Source: Auricularia sp. M13
Taxonomy: Eukaryota; Basidiomycota; Agaricomycetes; Auriculariales; Auriculariaceae
Assembly (NCBI GenBank): GCA_037042915.1
Contig: CM073195.1
Location: 2,542,001 to 2,606,000 of the forward strand
Direction: 5' to 3'
DNA length: 64,000 bases
Part shown: piece after piece, positions 1-11,874 of the stretch
How the letters are laid out: each line of letters opens with the position of its first letter
Numbering within the stretch: the first letter of the stretch is position 1
The notes under the pieces: model-generated
Told to the model about the DNA's origin: nothing
Database searches by the model: none
What the model saw: only the letters and a program-made list of their open reading frames with translations
Position numbers and translations under genes: made by a program

Positions 1-2161
1 GGGCTTTGTCTGACACAGCGTCAACGATGGGCACGGACGCGCATGAGTGAGGAACGTACGCCGTCGTAGCCACATGGAGCAGCAAGCCAGAATGTGGTAA
101 ATGTTCTCGGACCAACTGCCGACGTCATGAGAAACCAACTCGTAAATGTCAAGATGATGTTGGCAGAAGCGCACCACCCAGTTCCCGTCCGCGTTCCTTG
201 TCCCATGCAGCTCCGATAATGGCTAGGTCAACGGCGTCTCCAAGCCCTGCGATGTAGTCTTTAACGCTGTCAGCTGAGCCTTTATTGACGAACTCTGTAT
301 GTGCAGACCTTTCTTCAGTTTGACCCATGGCGAATAGGGGTCATTGTAACCGCCACCAGCAGCCTTGAACACCAAGCCCTCTACAGTACAACGACGTCAG
401 TTCCGCCCGCAATCGGTCTTCGTGCCGCCGCGTACCTTCAAATTCGGTGCAGCGACTAACAAAGGCGGATTCGATGCTGGACAAAGCGGCCGTACTCTTC
501 ATATCGATACGAATGCGCTCAGCCAGCATGACACGGCCCTTCGAGCATTGAATGATGGCCTCGAGGCGCGCGCGCCGGTCTTCATACGTGGTGTCCAGCA
601 AGCATTCGTCATTGTGCATGAGTACGTCGAAGAAAACGACGGCCAGATGACGGGTCCCCCCTGCAGACGCGTTCGAGACCATCGAATCTTGAGTCACGCC
701 GTCGAGTTCTGGATGAGCGCGTCGGCGCACGCCGCGGGCAGTCGACTCGACCAGGCTGCGTATGCGCCAGAATTCATCGATATGGCCAAGCTCGTCGGAA
801 TAAGCGACCATTTCTGCCTCTAGAATCGCATTCCGTGCCTGACTTTCATGCAACGCGTCCCGTATGAGGCTGCAGGTCGTACGTCAGTGTCGAAGGCGAT
901 GTATAATTTGTCATCCACGAACGAGAGAGTGGCGTCGCGGTCTGCGGTCGAGTCTCGTTTTGACTTGCTGAATATCCGGATTTGCTCGTTCCATGGCAAG
1001 GACAGGTCGACGTGAATTTGCATGCGCTCGCCGTCGTACTTCGTTTCGGCATAGACGACGTCACATCGAGAATATATCTTGGCCACGTTCTCGCACGACG
1101 TGCCCTTGACAGTCTTGGGAATCTGCAACATGTTGAGGGCGATTGCAGCGTTGTCGCAGCTGCAAGCTCACCTCGACAGGGACCCCGATTCGCGGCTTGC
1201 AGGCGGCGGTCAGTTTATTGTCGTCCCAGGCAACGCATGCCTCCTCCCAAGAACCCCGAGCTCGATATGCGCGCGGCAGATCCTTGTGCCAGAGCTTCAT
1301 AGCCTCCCACTTTGTAATAATGTGGTATGCGCGGGAATTGTAGTCGATCAAGGCCGCGGTGCCATGGAGAGGCGCAGTGCCAGGATATAGGATAGGCCTG
1401 AGATCTCGGAGGATAATCTGCGTGATGACTGCAGCTTCAAATGGCGATAACCTCCTGCACAAAGACAGGGGCGTGTTCAGCGATCACAGAAGTGACGCTG
1501 ATAGGTTCAACGCACGTGTAGAGGGAGCGTAGAATGGCCTTGCGCGTTCTGCGAGGAGCTGTAGTGCTGGGTAGCGCGATTTGCGAAAAGGGTGATAGAG
1601 CAGCCAGCTCTGTGAGCAGGGCGTCCACCTCGCGTAGACTTGGAACCTCCCCGTCGCGTTTCTGGTTGCAGCTGGTGAGCGTCTTAAATTCGAAGATCGC
1701 AAACATGCCCGTACCGAGTATGAGAGTTCGTAAACCTGGCGCAGTTCGTGTCCAAGACATCCAACCTTGGGATCTGTGCGCGACCAGTCGCCCCAGTGCA
1801 CCAAGCGCTTGCCGCGACCAGAAGCCGAAATTCCAAGCACATCGACCAATGCCTCAGCCAGCCCAGTTTCTTGTAATCCATAGCGCCGGCGGTCGTCTTC
1901 TGGGAAGAGGAGGCGGAAGAAGACCAAAGCAGAGCCGCGCGCAAGACCAGAAGCAGCACCGGATGATCTTGCACTGAGCGTATCCAGCGTTCTAATATAA
2001 CGTGTGCTTGATCTGTTGGGCACGCTTTGCCTGCCTGTCCAGCCCGTGCGGGCGGAATGCGAGACAAGGTCGCTATCAAATCGGTAAAACTGCGGCGGAA
2101 ATGGAGTTACGAGTAGTATCAAAAAGCTAAGAGGTGCGTACTGGGTAAAGGGCACCTCCAT
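1..2161 (-). CDS. ATP-dependent DNA ligase, LIG4-like (partial, runs off the window start)
   Basis: Probably seals DNA nicks in the nucleus by the ATP-dependent ligase mechanism. The adenylation motif KYDGERMQIHV, with the lysine that would carry AMP, is encoded near 1030. Upstream lie a ligase N-terminal stretch (LFPEDDRRRYG, near 1870-1900) and a segment ending in ITKWEAMKLWH (1290-1460). Downstream come GGGYNDPYSPWVKLKK (near 310) and DYIAGLGDAVDLAIIGAAWD (200-260), typical of fungal ligase-IV-like proteins; the C-terminus lies outside the window. Short introns separate several blocks, one of them about 35 nt near 265-300. The start was taken at MEVPF (2161). The reading frame changes near 1934 and again near 2070 with no good intron, so the copy may contain sequencing indels or be damaged. 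The family is clear; whether this is the orthologue of LIG4 or a shorter BRCT-less paralogue cannot be decided. Confidence 0.75.
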
Positions 2162-2539
2162 ATTTAGGCAGCACAACCAAACAGAGCTAGGGGTTGGTGA
2201 AAGCAGCCATCAAGCGCTACGACGCGTAATGAAACTCCGACTGAATTTGGGCCCTCCTCGTGGACCGTGGTCAAAGCCATTGCGACCCGAAAGCCAGTCA
2301 CTGTGCAAGCCATTTGGAAGGGGAAGAGGAATAACTGTAGCAACGGTGTTTATTGCATGCATGATACAGTAATAGGCAGTGAGCTGTTTGATGAAGCTAC
2401 AAAAGTCCTTGAGCAATGACATGAAGCCGTGAGTCTACGTCATGAGAACGTGTTTCAAAAGTCCGATGGTCAGGTCAAAGAGTGCGGAGAATTGCCGCCA
2501 ATGATAACAAGTGTGCAGAGGTGCAGCGACTGGAGAGGT
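2162..2539. other. Intergenic, no gene seen
   Basis: About 380 bases between two minus-strand genes. It should hold the promoter of the ligase and the 3' end of the EI24-like gene. No convincing coding stretch or repeat was seen. Confidence 0.5.
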
Positions 2540-3562
2540 TTAGAGCTCGCGATCCTGCTTGGAAGACGCAGTGGAAGCAGCATTCTGTGTACCTCCCGTG
2601 CTTTTCTCCAAGTCTGCGGCCCATAAAGCAGCACCAACAGAGTTGGAGAATGCGAGCGGGATGGACACAAACGGGATGAGATTGAGCAGAGCTGCAGCGG
2701 TTCCGAAGCTGGGTGGAAATCAACATAAACAGTTGATAGAGAAGAGGCGATGTTCGTACCTTGTGTATGCTCCACGGTTTGCCTCGACAAACGACTTGCG
2801 CTCGTTCGGAGACATTCCCTTCAATTGGAAGTAGCGCGCATGGTATCCAGGTCCAGCACGACGGCCTACAAGAAGATGAGCGAAGTCAATACCACGCTTG
2901 GGGATGGACGCACCTTGTAAGATGATAAAGATGGCGGTCCCGACCACGGGAATGAGGTTGAGTGGCAGCGACACGAGGTACATGGTGATAGCCTGCGGGC
3001 TGAGACGCTGCAGGGGCGACATAACGAGCTTTCCGAGACGCTGATACGCGTTTTTCTTTCCCGATTTCAGCTCCCTGCCTCGCGAGACTAACGAGGCACA
3101 GTCGCGTTCGATCAGCGTCTGCAAATTCATTTGGCGTGAGCGACCGAGAGCGACGACCAGAGTGTGAGATTATTGCACATACCGCATCAAACAGGTCCAG
3201 TAGGCTATCCTCTATGATGAATGCCCGTGCGAGCTGGTTGACGATGAAGGAGGACTCGCTGAGCACCTGCATGCAATGACGTCAGGAGTGACCCGCAGAC
3301 TGCAGTTGGCACGTACGAGGCCTGCAGCGTTGACGAAGGCGAGAGGACCATTGAAGATGGCAAGAACTGCGACCTGGGGCAGGTATGTAAGGCTGAACAT
3401 GATGACCAGCACGGCCGTGGAGAGCGCGAGGCATGGGAGGATGCGCTTTGTGACCGGAGGCCAGAGCTCTCTGCGGTGTAACAAGTGGGTAATGCCTTTA
3501 ATCGGATACTGATACGCGTTCGAAGTCACAAATTGCTTCGAGGCTGCGGTGAGCGAGCTCAT
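2540..3562 (-). CDS. EI24/RRT8-like multi-pass membrane protein
   Basis: Predicted integral membrane protein related to the EI24 (CysZ-like) and fungal outer-spore-wall RRT8/LDS families. These proteins sit in the ER or on lipid-droplet membranes, but their biochemical role is poorly known. Start MSSLTAASKQ at 3562. The first exon encodes YPIKGITHLLHRRELWPPV followed by hydrophobic helices (VLVIMFSLTYLPQVAVLAIF). A short exon encodes a segment beginning VLSESSFIVNQ. The third carries two more hydrophobic stretches around LPLNLIPVVGTAIFIILQG and GMSPNERKSFVEANRGAYT. The last (ending at 2540) encodes FGTAAALLNLIPFVSIPLAF and a Ser/Thr-rich tail. The NLIP-V repeats in two segments are typical of EI24 proteins. 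It is transcribed away from the homeodomain gene. The membrane character is clear; the family name is moderately sure. Confidence 0.6.
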
Positions 3563-4858
3563 CGTGCTTTTCGACCCGGCTTGCGGTTGTGGGAAGACGA
3601 TCGGCAAATTCCGCGACTCTTGCCTGGTCAACCACTTTGCGGGCGTCTGCGCGCCTTCCTGCCGCATTCAATGGCGGGAGCCACACTCGCTCAAGCAGCT
3701 ACGACTGCGTGATGTGCTCTTTTTCCTGCTATCGACCCTACTGCTTCAAGATATTCGTAGCAAGTTCAAGCTTCGAGTGCACGCTCAAGCTTCAAGCTTC
3801 AGGATTTATGCTTTGCTGCGTGTTGCCATCAGGGCGCTTGCGATCATTCGGCGTGTCTCGCAGCCTCCAAATTCAACGGTTCAATGATTCGATTGCTCCC
3901 TCTAGAGTCTAGAGCTTCATCGCGGCCGACAGCTCTGTCCATGTTCAGTCCGCCTCGTGCTGTCTGCTTGCTCCTGGGGCGCTCCCGCAATCTGAAGCTC
4001 ACTGGCGGAATGTTTGCGGTGCCTATTCCAGCCGCGCGAGTCCTACGAATGGGTCTACCTAGAACACCGTGCTGCACGCAGGTTTCCGGATGGGCGCCCA
4101 CCGCCAAAAGCGGACCGGTCTCCAGCCGCCATGAGCAGTCATGTGATCACGCAATTAGGAACACACAATCCGAACTGGGCAAGAGTTCGCACAGACCAAG
4201 CAGGATCTCTGGTTCTGTGCCAGAAGCAGCACCGTGCCACTGCGCTGCAGGCACATGCCGACTCTATTGCGCATTGCTGGTGTTAGAGTTTGCATTCTGC
4301 GACAAGGTTCCTTGTTGGCTCCCTGACAACCACGGGATGATGTTGCATTGTCAGGTGCCCGGATTGCTGCGTGCGAGCCGCGCTTTTCTCCTTTGGCCCT
4401 CAAGCTAAATTGCACAACGTGGTGAAGAAGCGGACCCAAGCACGTGCCTCCGTCGAGTGATTACGATCCGATAACGCGAAGGGTCCCAGGAGGCCGAGCT
4501 GGAAGGCGTTGGGCGGCGTATGGTCGAATTTGGGAGCCCGAAAGCATCGGAAACGGCGAGCTGGAGGATGCCGCGCCGCATTGGTGCTGGCAATTAAGCT
4601 GCCAGATCTGTCTCGGGCAGCGCCTGAGCGGTAGCATTTAATTGAGCGGTTGACGTGGTGTTTGCAGCGTCCGATGACACATCTTCAATCTTCTCCTCAA
4701 ATCCGCAAGTTGCCGGACGCAATATCCGCCGTTTCTGCCTTCTGCTCATTGCCGTGCCCCCCAAGACTTGTGCTCTGCGCGTGCGTTGCCCCGTCCCCCA
4801 GCGGTCTACGACGGCATCTGCGCGCTGCACCGGGCCACACGACCGCGCAGTGGCTTGG
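3563..4858. other. Intergenic region between divergent genes
   Basis: About 1.3 kb between the EI24-like gene (minus) and the homeodomain gene (plus). It contains short AAGCTT-centred repeats near 3765-3810. Open frames here show no family resemblance. It probably holds both promoters and possibly a 5' UTR exon of the homeodomain gene, whose frame stays open upstream to an ATG at 4655. Confidence 0.45.
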
Positions 4859-6662
4859 ATGTACTCACGGCCACCGGCGCCACCGGCACCATCCCTGCTC
4901 GCGCCTACGGCCAAAGAGCCGCACTACGGCGCCTGGGCGGCTCCGGCCGTCCCCCAGAGTCGATCCGCGCGTACCGCGTCGCCGCCCGCGTCGGTGGTGC
5001 CCCGAAAGCGGCCTGCGCAGGACGATAACGACGGCTCTGATCAAGACGACGGCCCAGGCATAGGACGGCGCCGCAGCCTCACAACACCGTTCCAGGCGCA
5101 GGTACTGCGCGCATTCATATCCATTGTAAGCTGATATCCGCATTCCTCGTGTCCAAATGCTGAAGCGCGCGCCTTCTCTCACCGCCCGGGATCACCAGAC
5201 GCGCTTCCCCGCTACAGCATTACGCGATGAGGTCGGAGCGGCAATCGGACTGACTGGGAGGCAGGTCCAAGTGCGTACGCTCATTATGCTCTGGGAATCA
5301 CTGTTCATGCGTCTCCGCGATTAGGTCTGGTTTCAGGTCCGCTCCGCGGAACTCCGGGTGCCCTGGCCCTTACTAACTTGCCTTCAGAACCAAAGGCAGA
5401 AGGCCCGCAAACTCATCCCATCAATAGATCTCGATAACGACGTGTTTCCTCTGCGCGATCTGCTTGCCTCACAGCCTTTAGTGTCTTCACCATACTCCTC
5501 GTTGACACAGACCGCGGTCCCGCACATTGTGTCCCTGAATGAAGAGATATCGGCGGCGCTCTCCGATGCTGGTATCACTGCTACGTCTCAACGGCTTACT
5601 CCAGAAGCCCTGAAGGTGGTGGCTCTTTATTGCAGCCCTTCCGGGGGTCCAGGTCCGCAAGCGGATAAGGCGACTACCGCGCGTGCTGGCGTGCTGTCAG
5701 CCTCATCTGATTCGAAACTGGATCGCTCCCGCATGCCTCCCCCTCCTGCACCCATCCAGCGACCTGCAGCCCCTTATTCTCGACCGGGTCCTACTCCTGC
5801 GTCCAGGAAGGCCACCTCGCCGCTCCGATTTTCTCATTTCCAAGCGCGTCCCAAGCTCATTCTGAATGCAATCCCTTCCACCCGGCCCCGTACGCCGACG
5901 CCGCCTCCGCCACCTCACGACCCGGATCTGGAGTTACCGCCGTTGCTAGAGTTAAATATGCAAGAAGCCCTCGCCATGCCGGCAGCATCCAGACCCATCG
6001 AGCTCGAGAGTACGCATTCTCCCCCGTTACGGCCTCGTCAGTCGTCGCCTCCCAGTGAATCAGATCCAGACATCGCTCCCGTCCATTCGGCGCAGCCCGC
6101 GGCGCCCAAGGTCCCCGTCTTGCTCATTCCGAAGCTGCACTCGAACAAGTACATTCCTGCTCGGCTGCAGGTCATCCCTCGCCTTCCGACGCAGCGGGAG
6201 AAGCAGGGCATCCCTAGCTGGATGGCGCACGGGCCCGAGGGCGACGCCGCGCTTGACCCTGAGCTGGTCGACAGGCTGAAGCGCATGAGTGTCTGGGGCA
6301 ACCGACGGCGGCCAGCCGCGTGGGCGTCACAATCACAATCAGATGACTTGTCCCGGCCTATGAAACGACGATGGGTCTGGGGCTCCGAGATAAAGCCCAA
6401 GCGCGGCGAGCCTGAACCGGTCTCCTGGGAGTGGGAGTGGGAGGCCCCGTCGCTGCAGGTCCCTGACTTTTCGGAGCGGCCAGCGAATCGTCATAGCCTC
6501 GTTGGGGAGCAGCAGGACCGACACGGGCTCTTCACATGGCTCGCCACGGGGCGCTTTGCGGGCAAACCCTTTGTCCCGGCGAACGGCGACGCGCCGCCTG
6601 TCGTCGGCGAAGATTGTGCGCGACTGAGCACAGGCGAACTGTGGCGCCAGCCATCTGAATGA
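4859..6662 (+). CDS. Homeodomain transcription factor
   Basis: Nuclear DNA-binding regulator. Four exons join in phase (4859-5125, 5166-5270, 5325-5336, 5388-6662) to give 552 residues. The homeodomain spans about residues 73-140: it opens with GRRRSLTTPFQAQVLRAF, continues with GLTGRQVQ, and closes with the recognition-helix motif VWFQNQRQKARK, including the invariant Trp, Phe and Asn. The 12-nt exon encodes only VWFQ. The last intron has a perfect TACTAAC branch site at 5371-5377. The remainder is Pro/Ser-rich and probably disordered, as in many fungal homeobox regulators. The WFQN form and the absence of a second homeobox gene or a mitochondrial intermediate peptidase gene nearby argue against a mating-type HD locus. 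Start 4859 was preferred; an in-frame ATG at 4655 would add 68 residues. Target genes are unknown. Confidence 0.85.
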
Positions 6663-7071
6663 AGCTGCTCGCCGAGTAGGATGGACTAATGCAACACGCA
6701 CACACATCAACTTTAATCTCTCGAGGAAGAATACTTGTACGTTTTCGACCGGCGGTTTCTTGTCATTTTCGCTCTTTCTTCGGTACCCATACAGAATGCT
6801 TGCTATCGCGCTTTCCCATCTGCCCCATCCCGTCACGACTACATCCGTCCCCGACGCATTCCACTTCACAATTGCTAACGATTCTCTCTGTGCCTCTCTA
6901 TCCATCATGCTGTCGACTTATGCTTAACACCGGCTGTATAAAACATGACTTTGCTCGCTTTGTCCTTATTTCTATGCTCGACGCTTGCTGCTGCGCTGTC
7001 GGACACTGTGACCGCGTTTGATCGCGACATTCGGATGCTTATGAAAGCGGACTTGGACCTGAGCTATCACG
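6663..7071. other. Intergenic, pyrimidine-rich
   Basis: About 400 bases between two plus-strand genes. It is rich in C/T tracts, as expected for a fungal promoter and upstream 3' UTR. Nothing else was recognised. Confidence 0.45.
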
Positions 7072-8772
7072 ATGAGCAGCGGCGAGCAAGCTCCTCTGCT
7101 TAACGGCGCCAACGCCAACGCGCAGCAAGAGGCGACCCACAAGCGCGTCAAGCGCGTAGCGTCCGGCCTGTTGCTCTTGCTATTCATTGCAGGACTTGTG
7201 GTCGCTCTATGGTTCTTCGAGGACGGCCTTCCCAGCAATCCTGGCAAGGCTGCGAGAAAGATATTGGATAAGGCTCCCGTCATCGTGCGTGATGGATTTA
7301 TGGCCGCGAAATCAAACTGACTGAGATGTAGGACGGGCATATAGGCAGGTCGTGTTCGACGTCCGGTAGTCAACACTAATGCAGCAGGGCAATAGACCTG
7401 CCTATTCTTGTGCGCGAGCTCAACGGAAACGATGTGGACAAGGTGGACCTCAAGCATGACTTCCCCGGGCACGTCGACATTCCCAGACTGCGCAAGGGAC
7501 GTGTTGGTGGGTTCTTCTGGTGCGTTCACTGGGCTCATGGGCATAACAGCGTCCTAACTATTATGCAGGTCTGTATATACGCCTTGTGAGGAGAGTGGAG
7601 TCAACTTCACTGCGCCTACGAACTCTGTGCGCGACACGCTCGAGCAGGTTTGACTTCCAGTTCACCGGTTGATTCTACACGGTCGTTGACATGAAACGCA
7701 GATTGATGTCTCGCGTCTTCTTATCGAGAAATTCTCGGACGTGCGTCAGACAGCTTCACTGTTGTATAGTGTGGTGAAATAACATCCCCGCAGACGTTCT
7801 CGCTCGCAACAAGCGTGCAGGACATCAGGCTCGCCATTTTCAGAAAGAAAATCGCAGGCATGCTCGGCATTGAAGGGTATGCACGACAGCAGTACTATTC
7901 TGACCTCTAGATCATCTGAAAATTGATCTCCAGCGCACACCAGATCGGCAATTCCATCCCAGCGTTGCGGCAGTTCTACGCGCTGGGCGTGCGGTACATG
8001 ACGCTGACGCACTCTTGCACGAACGCATTCGCGGACAGCGCAGGTATTCTCGAAACTCCAGTGCCAGTGCACGGCGGACTCAGCCCACTCGGTGTCGAGC
8101 TCGTGCACGAGATGAACCGCCTGGGCATGCTTGTCGACCTCAGCCACGTCTCCGACCTCACCGCGAAACATGCACTCAAGGTCACTCGTGCACCGGTCAT
8201 CTGGAGTCACAGCTCCGCGCGCGCCGTGCACAACGTACCGCGCAACGTGCCGGATGATATCCTCAAACTGCTGGGGAAGGGCAAGGGCAAGGTGGACGGT
8301 GTCGTTATGGTCAATTATCCGATCTTTCTTTGGTCTGGGTGTCCCGCTCATTGCTGCGTAGGTCAACTTTGCGCCGTTCTTCGTGGCCGCGCCCGGCAAG
8401 GCAACGGTCGAAGCAGTCGCAGATCACGTCGACCATATTGGCAACGTCGCAGGGAGGAAACAGTAAGTTATGCCGCAAACCCACAATCTCGGTATCTCAC
8501 GAGCCTTTCGTAGTGTGGGTATTGGCAGCGACTTCGATGGTATCGGCGACGTACCAGTCGGGCTGGAAGATGTATCCAAATACCCCGACCTCTTCGCCGA
8601 GCTGTACAAGCGTGGTTGGACCGCACGCGACCTCGTAGGGCTTGCAGGTGGGAACCTGCTGCGGGTTTGGGAGCAAGTTGAGGCAGTCGCGCACGACCTC
8701 CAGGAGCGCGGCGAGCGCCCTAGCATGGCACGGTACGATAAGCGGACGGACTTGCCCAAGCGCGAGTTGTAG
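7072..8772 (+). CDS. Membrane dipeptidase (renal dipeptidase, peptidase M19)
   Basis: Zinc metallopeptidase that hydrolyses dipeptides, here anchored by an N-terminal single-pass helix. Exon 1 (7072 on) encodes a polar cytosolic head and the membrane segment [18 protein letters not shown]. Later exons give [18 protein letters not shown], then an IEG/AHQIGNS junction that supplies the bridging glutamate. Next come [29 protein letters not shown] and [18 protein letters not shown] (zinc-ligand histidines), and finally [12 protein letters not shown]. The family order is intact. At least six short introns are needed. The usual DGHxD motif should fall at the exon 1/2 junction near 7290-7400, where I could not find a clean splice, so that part of the model is uncertain. 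The gene converges on RMT2, with stop codons about 54 bases apart. Confidence 0.85.
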
Positions 8773-8826
8773 GAGAGTGTGTAGGGATGTGATACATTCT
8801 TTTGAAATAAGGAAAGGAGGGTTTTA

Positions 8827-10240
8827 TTATGTTTCCATTGCGTCGAACGGCGGCCATGTTGCCACGGGCAGGCGGTACAATGGCAAATTGAAGTACTTGC
8901 GCGTTTCTCCCCACCGCGCGCTGTCAACCCCGACGTCGACGTCAGACCATTCGACGCGTAGACCCACTTCTTCCAGATGTATCTCAGAGACGCGTGTATA
9001 TACGTCGTAGAATGTCGCGTCTGCGCATGTTAGCCTTCGAGAAATCAGGATGAGAGCAAATTGCATACTTGTCGCTCCAAGTCCATGGAAGAAGCTAAAG
9101 CGCGAATTTGAATCACGTAGCAGGTCTGGGACGTGTTGAAAGAACTTGTACAGCTCTGTTGTCCCAGTCAGTACCGAGCTTGTGGCAGAACAGTAGGACA
9201 ACGCACGATCATAGTCCTCAGAGAACGTATCTGTGTAGACCACGTCAAAGCCACCCGTCTCCAGAAGCTTGTTGTCCACAAAGTCTTGCCATTTGCCTTC
9301 AAGGATGGTGACGCCTGGACGTTCGTGCCATCCCTTTGCATGCATGTGCGCAAGGACATCAGGGTGAGGCTCGACGATGACGTGCTGGACAGGCTTTGTG
9401 GACAAGTTTTGAAAAAGCTCGTCTATCTGCAGATTTGGTCAGGCTTGCGGCAGACTGAGGGAATCAAAGGGCACGGACGATTCCAAGACCGTGACCGATG
9501 TTGAGTACACGCAGGCCCTCGTCGAGTTCTGCGTGGTCGAGACATAGCCTGTTCACCGTTTCGCGCATGATGTTGGTCTCCCAGCCCATCATGACGCCCA
9601 CTTCCTCATCGTCGCCAGCTTGTACAACGCAGATTTCTTGGCCGTGTTCATCCGTCTTGAAGGTCAATTTCGAGTCTAGGAATGCGGTGGTCGACCCTGC
9701 TGCTGTGGCATCTTGGGATTTGAGCGTTATAGCCCCATCTGCAGTCGCTGGAGCATTGTCGCTGTCTTCGTCGCTGTCTTCATCGACTCCACGCGCCTTG
9801 TTGGCGAGAACACGTAAAATGACCTCTTCAAACGCAGTGGACGCGTCAAGCAGCGGTAAACGTCCTCAAGACGCCACATACCAGTGCGTACGCCAGCATC
9901 GCGGACCAATCGATAGCACTCTTCGTCATTATACGACAGTGCAATGTCGGCCGGTGTGTTGCCCAGCGCATCCACTGGGAACGCGTCAGACGCGCCAGCC
10001 TCAACTCAGGCACACACCTGCATTCCAGACGGCGCCTCTCTCGACGAGAAAACGCGTAAGCTCAGTGTTTTCCGTTAACGTCGCAGCGTGCAGGGCCGAC
10101 CAGCCCGTCTCTGGAGCCTGGTACCACAGCGGCGCGTCCTTCGCCAGCTTCTTCACGCGGTCCAGCGGTTCGCCAGCGAGTATGGCCTCTATCAGGGCGG
10201 AGCCGAGCGCCGCCGCAGCCTCGGCAGCATCGACGGACAT
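8827..10240 (-). CDS. RMT2: Protein arginine N-methyltransferase 2
   Basis: S-adenosylmethionine-dependent enzyme that in yeast methylates the delta nitrogen of an arginine in ribosomal protein L12. The N-terminal part has ankyrin-like repeats: PLWYQAPETGWSALHAATL and LVERGAVWNA in exon 1, then DALGNTPADIALSYNDEECY. The methyltransferase core follows: LRVLNIGHGLGIV (SAM-binding glycine motif, near 9480), HVIVEPHPDVLAHM (acidic ribose-binding residue), TILEGKWQDF, and FDVVYTDTFSEDY. This order matches RMT2 of other fungi. Start MSVDAAEAAAALG at 10240; at least two introns interrupt the gene. It is likely cytoplasmic or nuclear. The downstream dipeptidase is convergent. An open plus-strand frame covering the same region is an antisense shadow. 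Confidence 0.87.
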
Positions 10241-10417
10241 GGGTGTCGCGGGGAGCGTCGCATATTTGGCCCATCTCAATCACCGATTAACCTCTGACCA
10301 ACATGCGCCAACCTGGCCGCTTTGGAATGCACAGAGGAACGATTCCAGCTCGATATATGCCAGATTGGACTGGGTTGAGCCCGCGGCTTCGTGTTTGGCC
10401 GTAAGTAACTTGGAGCC

Positions 10418-11739
10418 ATGTCGCTGCATAGCAGTCGTAGCGCGACTTCCAAGGCGTCTCGTACATCTGCTGCTGGCTCGCCTCCTGGCCCTCCTCTCCG
10501 ATCTCTCGTTGGCGTTCCTATTGCCCCGGTTGCCCCGGTTGCCCCGGAAAGCCCGCCACCACCGGCATACACGAGTTCATCGGCGGGAAGAACGACGCCG
10601 AGACCGCGCAGCGACATCGACAAGAAAAAATCATCGTCAACGGCAGCGAACATGGCTCGGGTCGCTCTGCTGCCAGTGGTGGCACATTCGGTCGTCGCTC
10701 GTATGTCTACCAGAGCATGACCCCGACGCCGCCGGCAGCGAGCATCAAAGCGATCTCGAGCATCTCTAGCGTCATGGGCGAAGAGGACCAGCACGCTGCG
10801 CTGAGCCCGTCAAAGACGTATCAATCCACTCTGGACGTTGCGCGCCAGCAAGTCGTCCAGAGCCTTGCTTTTCGCGCGTCCAAGGCCATGCGCACCGTCG
10901 GCGATCTCAAAATCGGTGTCTATTCGCGCTCCTCAGAGTGCACGCCCGACGACCAGCACATCTCGCTCGACATTGCCCGCGCGGTTTCCGACGCCCACCG
11001 TCTGACCTTCTTTTGCTTCGCGTTACTCTCCATCTCCGCCTACACGGACGGCGCTGCCGATGTCGTCCTCTGTGCGTCTTCGCAGGCCCTGCTGGAAAAG
11101 GCAGCAGCCCTGGCCCAAGCCAAGTTCATCGGTCGCATCGCCCGTGCGAGCCTGGGCGAGTGCATCTGGTTTGGCATCCTCGAGAACCCGCCATTCGTGC
11201 CCGAGTCGGAGAGCGCGGCCAACAACGACCTGGACGAAGAGGCGCTTTGGCATATCCTTCGCCGCATCGCGCAAGACGATGCGGCACTCGACCCGCTTGT
11301 CCCACCGCCAGGGTCAAAATCCATCGACGAAATCCTCGCCTCCGCCCGCGCCCGCTTTACGCGACTCAAGCCGCGCGACGCGTTTGACGAGTGTGTCATA
11401 TATAACAACCCACATGGTGCCGTTCTCGTCGACATCAGGCCCGCTGCCCAGCGACACCACTACGGCGAGATCCCTGGAGCACTCATCATCGAGCGCAATG
11501 TGCTTGAATGGCGCTTTGACCCACGGAGCGATGCACGGTTGGACATTGCCACGCGCTACGACTTGCGCGTTATAGTCTTCTGCCAAGAGGGCTACACCTC
11601 TTCTCTTGCGGCGGCATCTTTGCTCGATTTGGGTCTCAAGAATGCGACTGACATTGCCGGCGGCTTCAAAGCCTGGAAGGAAGCCAGTCTGCCTACGACG
11701 GGTGGCCAGCCGCATGATGTCGCAGTACTCTTAGGATAG
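10418..11739 (+). CDS. Rhodanese-domain protein with unassigned N-terminal half
   Basis: Probable sulfurtransferase or phosphatase-like rhodanese. The C-terminal third (about residues 315-410) has VDIRPAAQRHHYGEIPGAL, a strand VIVFCQEGYTSS whose cysteine is the expected active-site residue, and DIAGGFKAWK. Two exons give 422 residues: 10418-10660 and 10714-11739, joined in phase across a 53-nt intron. The alternative is a single exon starting at 10717. The first exon is Ser/Pro-rich and disordered. The middle region (near 10850-11380, ALLSISAYTDGAADVVLCA) looks folded, but I do not recognise it. The gene is divergent from RMT2, with about 180 bases between start codons. The rhodanese call is secure; the substrate and the meaning of the fused middle domain are unknown. 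Confidence 0.7.
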
Positions 11740-11874
11740 AGGAGTTCGCTCTTCCGCTCCATACGGTATGAGAATATATGTGTTTCTTTTCTTCTGGTCG
11801 ATGTATGGCTCTTTGTGGGGTCGTTGCTATCCATCTCTGATATCTTCTACAACGATACTCGGGCATAAGTGGTT

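Noticed and set aside
4859-6662. Mating-type A (HD1/HD2) locus
   Set aside because: Only one homeobox gene is present, its helix is of the ordinary WFQN type, and the usual neighbouring mitochondrial intermediate peptidase gene is absent.
9498-10769. 423-codon open frame on the plus strand opposite RMT2
   Set aside because: It is antisense to conserved RMT2 exons and overlaps the N-terminus of the rhodanese gene in another frame; the peptide has no family resemblance.
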